DNA of 64,000 nt from positions 498,501 through 562,500 of the forward strand of contig BLAL01000019.1 of the NCBI GenBank assembly GCA_015698045.1, written 5' to 3'. Position numbers and translations under genes: made by a program. Within the stretch, counting starts at the first letter, position 1. Each line of letters begins with the position of its first letter. The notes beneath the pieces are model-generated. The model had not been told where the DNA came from, did not search any database, and saw nothing but the letters and a program-made list of their open reading frames with translations. The DNA comes from Rhizophagus clarus (Eukaryota; Glomeromycota; Glomeromycetes; Glomerales; Glomeraceae). Below are positions 58,000 through 64,000 of the stretch, piece after piece.

Positions 58000-59045
58000 T
58001 AATTTAAACGCTTAAAAAAGGTTCTTTTTTAATTAATGTTTAATTAAAAAAAGGAATTTTTTAATTAATGTTTAATTAAAAAAAGGAATTTTTTAATTAA
58101 TGTTTAATTAAAAAAAGGAATTTTTTAATTAATGTTTAAAAAAAAAGCGTTTTCTTAATTAAACCCTTAAAAAAGCGTTTTTTTAGTTAAACGCTTAAAA
58201 ACTTTTTCTGATTAAACGCCTAACAAAAAAGGCTTTTTTTTTATTAATAAACGCCTAAAAAAAAAGGCTTTTTTTTTATTAATAAACGCCTAAAAAAAAA
58301 GGCTTTTTTTTTATTAATAAACGCCTAAAAAAAAAGGCTTTTTTTTTATTAATAAACGCCTAAAAAAAAGCTTCTTTTTTTTTAATAAACGCCTAAAAAA
58401 AGGCTTCTTTTTTTAATAAACACTAAAAAAAGCTAATTAGACTCTTAAGAAAAAAGTTTTTTTAATTAAGCGCTTAGAAAAAGCACTTTATCCAATTAAA
58501 TGCTTAAAAAATGCGTTTCTATAATTAAATGCCTAAAAAATGCATTTTTTTTTTATTACAAACGCCTAAAAAAGACGTTTTTCAATTAAATGCTTAAGAA
58601 AATAGCGTATATTTTTAATTAAACGTTAATTAAACGCTTAAAAAAAGCATCTTTTTCAATTAAGCGCTTAAAAAAGGCACTTTTTCTGATCAAACCGCCT
58701 AAAAAAAGCGTTTTTTAATTAAACGCCTAAAGAAAAGGCATTTTTTTTAATCAAACGCTTAAAAAAGCATTTTCTTTTTAATCAAACGCTTAAAAAAGCG
58801 TTTTCTTTTTAATCAAACGCTTAAAAAAAAGCGTTTTTTTTCAATCAAGCGCTTAAAAAAGGCCCTTTTTCTGATTAAGCCGCCTAAAAAAACATTTTTT
58901 TTTTAATTAAACGCCTAAAGAAAAGGCATTTTTTTAAATTAAACGCTTAAAAAAGCGTTTTCTTTTTTAATCAAATGCTTAAAAAAAAGCGTTTTCTTTC
59001 AATTAAACGCTTAAAAAAGGCACTTTTCTGATTAAACCGCCTAAA
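58000..59045. repeat. Tandem array of 35-60 bp units with AAACGCCTAAAAAAAGGC hairpins
   Basis: Units vary around TTAATTAAACGCTTAAAAAA GCG, each containing a small inverted repeat such as GCCTAAAAAAAAAGGC or CGCTTAAAAAAGCG. Homogeneous blocks: about 58025-58140 (TTTAATTAAAAAAAGGAATT, 40-bp period) and 58220-58380 (GGCTTTTTTTTTATTAATAA, 37-bp period). More diverged units lie after that. Confidence 0.85.
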
Positions 59046-59104
59046 TATTTAAAATTATTTGTGCTTGGGGGGGACGAAGTCCCCCCGCAAACTGCATATT
59101 CTAG

Positions 59105-60055
59105 TTTTAATAAAAAATTAGTAAACAGTGCAAAATACGATTGTGTTACACATTCATCTTATCAATCTTATGTAGAATAATCGGAAAATAAAAAAATTTT
59201 TTACAACTCATACTTAAAAATTAAAATAATAATAACTTTTTATAACCCATCAACTATTTTAAGAACCCATCACTTTTTACACCAGTTGCAAATAAAAGTT
59301 TTATGAATACAATTGTAGTTATTTGCAGTTGTTAATGGTATTATTTATTCTCCAAAAGCTTTTTATTGATGTAAAATAATTAAATAAGGCAGCAAAAATA
59401 ACTGGGTTTCGTATAAATTTGCCATTATATTTAAAGAATTTTGAAAATAAAGAAATAACCAAAATTTTCATTATCTTTTAATAATTTTTAATTTTAAAAA
59501 TTGTTTTTAAAATATGGAGACAAAGAATCTTTCTTTATATCATTTACTGACGATGATTTTAAAATTCATTTAACCGACATTGAAATCTCATGATATTTAA
59601 ATCCACCAGTACGAAAGCTTTGACTTTTAAATAGATGATCGTTGTTACAGAGCCTTGCGAACGCCGCCTTTCTACAAAAACAATATACCTGTATCCCAAT
59701 AAGCCCAGAGAACTCATCACCTACAAAAATTAAAAAAGAAGAAACGTTAGAACATTTCTTAAAGTCAATTCTGATATTCTTCCCAAAGAAATAACATACC
59801 CGCGTCTCAAGGAATTCCATTTGCTGCAGATAAGTCATATTATGATCGATATACTTTTATTTTATTTTACATTTGGTAAAACTCGGTAAAACAGAATAGT
59901 AAAAGTTATATCATTAGATTCGGAACACCAATGGCCCTATGATCATTAAATAAAAGGGTAATTTTTTTTTAAATACACAATATATGAAAGGCACAGAATG
60001 CTTTTATAAAAGTTATTTAACAAATCATTTTAATAATGTCAAAATATTAAATTGT
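59105..60055. other. Inside kinase D intron 1; possible small exons
   Basis: A minus frame 59566-59838 reads VGDEFSGLIGIQVYCF then KAAFARLCNNDHLF and has TTAG/AG-type borders, but no domain is recognised. Not called as a gene. Confidence 0.25.
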
Positions 60056-60460
60056 GAAGTCCGGTCATGCTTTTCGTCCGGCAACACTACAAAAAAAGAA
60101 AAAAAAAAAAATAAATAATTAATTAAAAACAACAACAACGAAAAACACCACCCCAACCCTCCCTTACCTTAATTCCAATAGTCCGGTCGTGCTTTTCGTC
60201 CGGCAACACTACAAAAAAGAAAAAAAAACAAATAAATAATTAATTAATTAAACAAAAAACACCACCCCAACCCTCCCTTACCTTAATTCCAATAGTCCGG
60301 TCACGTTTTTCGTCTGGCAACACTACAAAAAAAGAAAAAAAAAAAATAAATAATTAATTAATTCAAAAAAACAACGACGAAAAACACTACCCCAACCCTC
60401 CCTTACCTTAATTCCAATAGTCCGGTCATGCTTTTCGTCCGGCAATACTACAAAAAAGAA
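60055..60460. repeat. Tandem array, about 120-bp unit, 3.4 copies, with exon-like core
   Basis: The unit on the minus strand: T-rich tract ending TTTGTAG, a core of 41 nt (TGTTGCCGGACGAAAAGCAT, GACCGGACTATTGGAATTAA, G), then GTAAGGGAGGGTTGGGGTGG. Copies are near 60059, 60180, 60297 and 60418. Splice-like borders are kept in the complete copies, but 41 nt is not a multiple of three. Confidence 0.85.
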
Positions 60461-60719
60461 ATAATTATTTTTTTAAATTGTTTTTTATCTAAATGTAATA
60501 AATTCAAAAAAAAAAACCTGTTTACCCAAATAATTGGGTCATAATACCGGTTATACCAGTTCAAAACTAGATAAAGTGCATGTGATATATAACATATTCT
60601 TTTTTTATATCAACTCATGAAATAAGCTTATCGTAAATGGCAAGCGATATTGCCTTTTATGTTATAAATAGATAATCAATGCTAGTAGTTTTGTTCAGAC
60701 TTCAGATTTTTATATTTTG

Positions 60720-60900
60720 GCGGAAGGGAAATTTTTTTTAAAAAAAATGTCATTTTTTTTAAGGGAAATTTTTTTTTAAAAAATAAAAAATCATTTTTTT
60801 TTAAGGGAAATTTTTTTTAAAAAAATAAAAAATCATTTGTTTTATGATAAGAGAATTTTTTTTTAAAAAATAAAAAAATAATTTTTTTTTTCAAAAATTA
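60720..60900. repeat. Low-complexity AAGGGAAATTTTTTTTAAAA repeats
   Basis: Four short units of AGGGAAATTTTTTTTTAAAAAATAAAA-type sequence. No coding potential. Confidence 0.7.
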
Positions 60901-60927
60901 TAAACCACAATTTAAATTTTTTAGTTA

Positions 60928-61166
60928 ATGGCGTTACCTTTAACTTCGGGATTAAATACTGTAACAGGTAAGTTTTTTTTGCTTTTATTCTCCTTTCTTT
61001 TGTCTCTTATTAACTTGTTCTTTTTTTTTAGGCGTGGCTGTTTTTATCCATTTCAGAAATTCAAGGTGAGTTTTAATTTCTTCTCCTTTTTTTTGTTTTC
61101 TTTTCATTCTTTCCCTTGTTCTTTTACTAAACTTTTTGTCTTTTTAGATGTGTACCATATGAGTGA
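60928..61166 (+). CDS. Possible small three-exon gene (about 30 aa), tentative
   Basis: ATG at 60928 opens an exon MALPLTSGLNTVTG ending before GTAAGT (60928-60967). A second exon 61032-61065 (VAVFIHFRNS) ends before GTGAGT. A third from 61148 gives RCVPYE then TGA at 61164-61166. Joined, the frame is 40+34+19 nt, 93 nt, 30 aa. The pyrimidine-rich introns end in TTTTAG. All borders are strong, but the product is very short and I do not recognise it; further exons after the pyrimidine tract (AG at about 61840) are possible if splicing differs. It could be the 5' part of a lost gene. It lies on the opposite strand within kinase D intron 1. Confidence 0.35.
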
Positions 61167-61189
61167 AAATTCAAGTAAGTCTCTTACGT

Positions 61190-61810
61190 CTCTTCTCCTG
61201 TTGTTTTATTTTTCTTTTAAGATGATATTAACCGTTTTCTTTCTTTTTTTTTCTATGGGTAGGTGTTCTGGCTTTTCTTTCATTTTTTTCCCCTTTATTT
61301 CTCTTCTTTTCGTGATTTTTTCATTTCTTTTTTTCATTATTCCTTTCGTTTCTTCTATGGTTCTTTCATTGATCTTTTGTGGTTCTTTTGTTATTCCTTT
61401 CATTGATCTTTTATTCCTTTCATCATTGTTTCTTTTATTGCTTTTTTGGTTTATTTCATTGATCTTTGATTTCTTTCGTTGCTTTTTTTGTTTTTTTCAT
61501 TGATCCTTGGTTTCTTTCATTACTTTTTTTGTTTCTTTTATTGATCTTTGGTCTCTTTTCAATGATCTTTGGTTTCTTTCATTGATCTTTGACTTCTTTT
61601 GTTGCTTTTTTTTGTTCCCTTTATTGATTTTCATTCCTCCTTTGCTTCCTTTCATTCTCTTTCATTCTTTTTTTGTTTCATTCATTCTTTTTCACTATCC
61701 TTTACCTTTTTTTGTTCCTTCCTCATTTCTCTTTGATCATCTTTACTTCCCTTTATCCCTTTTCATTTATCTCTTCTTTCCTTTATTTTTCCTTTGTCCT
61801 TTCTTACTGT
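61190..61810. repeat. Pyrimidine-rich minisatellite (TTTCATTGATCTTTGGTTTC)
   Basis: From about 61360 a 20-24 base unit TTCTTTCATTGATCTTTGG repeats irregularly, then decays to TTTCCTT-type sequence. All open frames here (including 60928-61503, 61507-61866, 61673-61954) come from this bias. Confidence 0.75.
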
Positions 61811-61869
61811 ATTTTCCATTTTTTCTTATATATTGCAGTGCATGCGCAATTAATACAGCATTATAACAT

Positions 61870-62363
61870 TAATATTACAGTTAAAATTATGCAATTGCGG
61901 CTTAATTTTTTTATAAAATCATGTATACAGTGTGGTGTAATTTTTTTTCTTTGAATTAAAATATAGTTTTTTTCATACAATTTCCTTTTTATTAATTTAT
62001 AGTGATATTAATTATTATTCAACAAATTATTAAGTGTGAAATTGTTTTGTAATTATAGATTTAATTATTGTGGTGTTAAAGTTTTTTTTCTTTTTTTGTT
62101 TAACTAATTATCATTACTATCATATTACCAGTTACGGTATATTAAATCTAGCCGAAATTATGTTAATTCTGGCCAAAATTAAAATCATGCTGAATTGCAC
62201 TTTTAAAATTGTACGCATTTTTTTTAGATCACTATATTGCATATCTTTAACTTTTATAATACATTGTATAACAAAATTTAACATATTTAGACGATGAAAC
62301 AAATCCGCCGATATGATTTAAATTTATATATAATTTAAAGTGTTTATGTTTTTAATTACAAAC
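61870..62363. other. AT-rich, no gene; borders kinase D exon 1
   Basis: Nothing supported. The last bases before 62364 form the 5' splice site of kinase D exon 1 (minus strand GAAGAG then GTTTGTAATT). Confidence 0.4.
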
Positions 62364-62519
62364 CTCTTCAAACCAACTTTGATTTGCGCTTTCAACATTT
62401 TCTAATCTTTTGAGTATAACATTGAAATTTCTGAGCCTTATTAGTTCTTGCTTCTTAGAATCCCATTCATAATAACTTCCACCAACCCAGGTTGCTGTAT
62501 AAATTTCAGAAAATCCACC

Positions 62520-63335
62520 TAGGGCTCAGTTTTTGCAAAAACTGATACCGAACCGAATTAATCAGTATCGGTATTAATGATTACCAAAACTGATCGGTAA
62601 TTACTGAAAACCGAACTGATTTACCGAACATTTTTAGTAAAAAAATGTTTCGCAACGTTTAGCAAAAAAAAAGTTGCAAAACAATTTTTTCTTATCAAAT
62701 CATCCATAAAAAAACGTTTCGCAACATTTTTTATTAAAGTGACAAAAAAAATGTTGCGAGACGTTTTTTTTATATTAAATCGTTTTATAAAAACGTTTCG
62801 CAACATTTTTAAATAAAAAGGAAAATAACGTTGCAAAACATTGTTTTCTATATTAAATTTCTGATGTAAAAAACATTTTGCAACGTTTTTTACAAGTTTT
62901 GCAAAAATAACGTTGCGAAACATTATTTTTTTTATATCAAACATTTATGTAAAAAACGTTTCGCAACATTTTTTACAATGTTCGCAAAAATAATGTTGCA
63001 AAACGTTATTTTTCATATTAAATTGTTTATGTAAAAAACATTTTGCAACGTTTTTTACAAGTTCCACAAAAATAACATTGCGAAATGTTATTTTTTATAT
63101 CAAACGTTTATGTAAAAAACATTTCGCAACGTTTTTTTTTTAACTACATTATTTAATAAAAAGACGTTTTTCTTATAAAAAAAAACATTTTTATTATCGG
63201 TAAATCGGTTCGGTAAATCGCAAAACTGATACCAAAACTGAAAGTTTCAGTTCAATAAATCATAAAACTGAAACTGCTCCGATACCAAAACTGGTCGGTA
63301 TGGTTTGGTAATTACCAAAACTGATCAGAGCCCTA
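62520..63335. mobile_element. hAT-like MITE inserted in kinase D exon 1, 816 bp
   Basis: Ends TAGGGCTC and inverse GAGCCCTA; inner bases near both ends share CAGTTTTTG/CAGTTTTGG and CCAAAACTGAT words. The 8-bp duplication AATCCACC is perfect (62512-62519 and 63336-63343). The interior is made of repeated AACGTTTCGCAACATTTTTT and its inverse, and CCGATACTGATTAATTCGG-like pieces at both ends. It has no coding capacity; the minus frame 62621-62944 is a repeat artefact. A perfect duplication and an otherwise intact host frame suggest a recent insertion. Confidence 0.88.
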
Positions 63336-63940
63336 AATCCACCTTTTGTTAGATATTTAATATTTTTTAAATTATTATATGGAATCCAATCAACTATCAT
63401 CTGTGGATGAAGTGCTTCAATTTGACATTTTTGTATTAAATGATCAATATCATTATTTCCAGATGTCCAAGTTGAAAATTTTGATTTTAAATAATCTTGA
63501 ACACAATATTCACAATATTCCGTGGCCAAACATTTTCGATTACAATATTCACAAATTCTTTTTGTCCCTTCATTACAAGAAATTTTTTGCATGTCATAAC
63601 TTTTATTATGATATCTTATTGCTTTATTTTTTTCATCATTTGTAAGAGAACTATCAGCAAGAATTGTTTGTTTTATAAATTCATATTTCTTGTGTACGTT
63701 ATTGTGAATATCATAATCAATTAATAAAATTGCTCTTCTTATTGTTGCGTGAATTAGTTCTTCTCGAAGAGTAGACATAATATTATAAAGTTTTTAATCA
63801 GTCAAAAAATATATATTCAACTTTGAAAAAATTACAATGAACTAAAGAAAAAAAAATGTATCAATTAATGGTAAAAACTATAGATTTAAATTTAGCAAGA
63901 TTTACTATTATTTGTGTTTCACTGTATGTTGTGATTATAT

Positions 63941-63980
63941 ATCTATAATTAGAAGTGAATTCCCTAAAAAGTAACACAAA
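63941..63980 (-). promoter_or_regulatory. Conserved upstream block of the kinase genes (copy D)
   Basis: ATCTATAATTAGAAGTGAAT then TCCCTAAAAAGTAACACAAA, about 165-200 bases before the kinase D start. Nearly identical to 51661-51700 and similar to 29111-29155. Confidence 0.45.
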
Positions 63981-64000
63981 TCGCTAACCGAAAAAGGTTA

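Larger units (their letters stand above)
57170..59104 (+). mobile_element. Helitron-like element with expanded internal array, in kinase D intron 1
   Basis: The right end has a GC-rich hairpin (GGGGGGAC, GAA, GTCCCCCC at 59068-59086) followed 14 bases later by CTAG (59101-59104) and T, as in Helitron 3' ends (CTRR before T). The 57195-57900 part is related in inverse to 19611-20520. The left end could not be fixed; 57170 is approximate. No Rep/helicase gene is present, so it is non-autonomous. Confidence 0.5.
55515..63778 (-). pseudogene. Protein kinase D, first exon split by a MITE, first intron 5.2 kb
   Basis: Minus-strand parts: exon 1 62364-63778 (591 nt of coding plus an 816-bp insert and its 8-bp duplication), exon 2 56370-57141 (772), then 56273-56284 (12), 56161-56202 (42), 56029-56088 (60), 55907-55960 (54), 55756-55818 (63), 55615-55683 (69) and 55515-55525 (11). 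Without the insert the sum is 1674 nt, 557 aa, and no other break is seen. Start MSTLREELIHATIRRA, cysteine patch CEYCNRKC..CEYC, then LTKGGF, where the element sits, and SEIYTATWVGG beyond it. HRDLHSGN, DLG and APE are intact in exon 2. Exon 1 and exon 2 are 5222 bp apart against 71-89 bp in A-C. Either the gene is dead or, less likely, the insert is spliced out. The assignment of both exons to one gene is inferred from order, strand and exact lengths. Confidence 0.75.

Noticed and set aside
60928-61866. Open frames of 191 and 119 codons running through T-rich sequence
   Set aside because: They read straight through strong splice sites and a minisatellite; the hydrophobic translation follows from T-richness.
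62621-62944. 107-codon minus frame (NVIFAKLVKNVAKCF-type repeats)
   Set aside because: It lies wholly within the MITE and is a by-product of its repeated AACGTTTCGCAAC units.

Overview
The window looks like nuclear DNA of an arbuscular mycorrhizal fungus, most like Rhizophagus irregularis or a close relative. The evidence is very AT-rich DNA, introns mostly of 60 to 90 bases with GTAAGT/TAG-type splice sites, a run of tyrosine-kinase-like kinase paralogues starting MSTIR.. or MSTLR.., an F-box/LRR gene of the type expanded in Glomeromycotina, and dense small transposons and satellite arrays. The species assignment is inference from family resemblance. No RNA gene was recognised, and there is no sign of bacterial or CRISPR sequence.

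Layout. 0.3-2.1 kb (+): a six-exon gene fusing an AIG1/GIMAP-type GTPase to a complete Hedgehog-type Hint (autoprocessing) domain. 2.9-4.7 kb: a DNA transposon with 27-bp perfect terminal inverted repeats and a TAA target duplication, carrying a decayed gene. 6.8-8.2 kb (-): small exons interleaved with an 85-bp tandem repeat. 9-11.4 kb: a kinase 3' relic, a foldback element and a hAT-like MITE. 12.4-13.8 kb (-): unrecognised coding remnants. 15.2-16.5 kb (+): a five-exon alkaline ceramidase. 17.8-19.6 kb: a tandem array of about 107-bp units with exon-like structure. 22-23.7 kb and 45.5-47.2 kb: two copies of a segment holding a decayed kinase. 24.5-26.0 kb (+): an intronless F-box/LRR gene. 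26.7-28.9, 30.6-32.9 and 40.3-42.6 kb (-): three intact nine-exon kinase genes. 35-36.1 kb: a LINE fragment. 36.6-37.6 kb: a polypyrimidine satellite. 42.9-44.4 kb: two MITE-like elements. 47.8-48.8 kb (-): a multipass membrane protein. 51.3-54.4 kb: kinase relics, one abutting a hAT transposase fragment. 55.5-63.8 kb (-): a fourth kinase whose first exon is split by an 816-bp hAT-like MITE and whose first intron is about 5.2 kb, holding a Helitron-like element, two arrays and a pyrimidine-rich gene-like stretch.

The kinases share one architecture. Exon 1 is 591 nt (zinc-binding-like cysteines and the ATP-binding lobe). Exon 2 is 772 or 778 nt (HRDLHSGN, DLG and APE motifs). A C-terminal tail then comes from seven tiny exons, all joined in phase 1, starting with a 12-nt microexon and ending in an exon that codes only ..DGF-stop. 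The exon sums close exactly in frame in every paralogue. The most interesting points are the GTPase-Hint fusion, this phase-1 mini-exon tail, the precise MITE insertion in the glycine-rich loop of the fourth kinase, and tandem arrays whose repeat unit carries its own splice-like borders.
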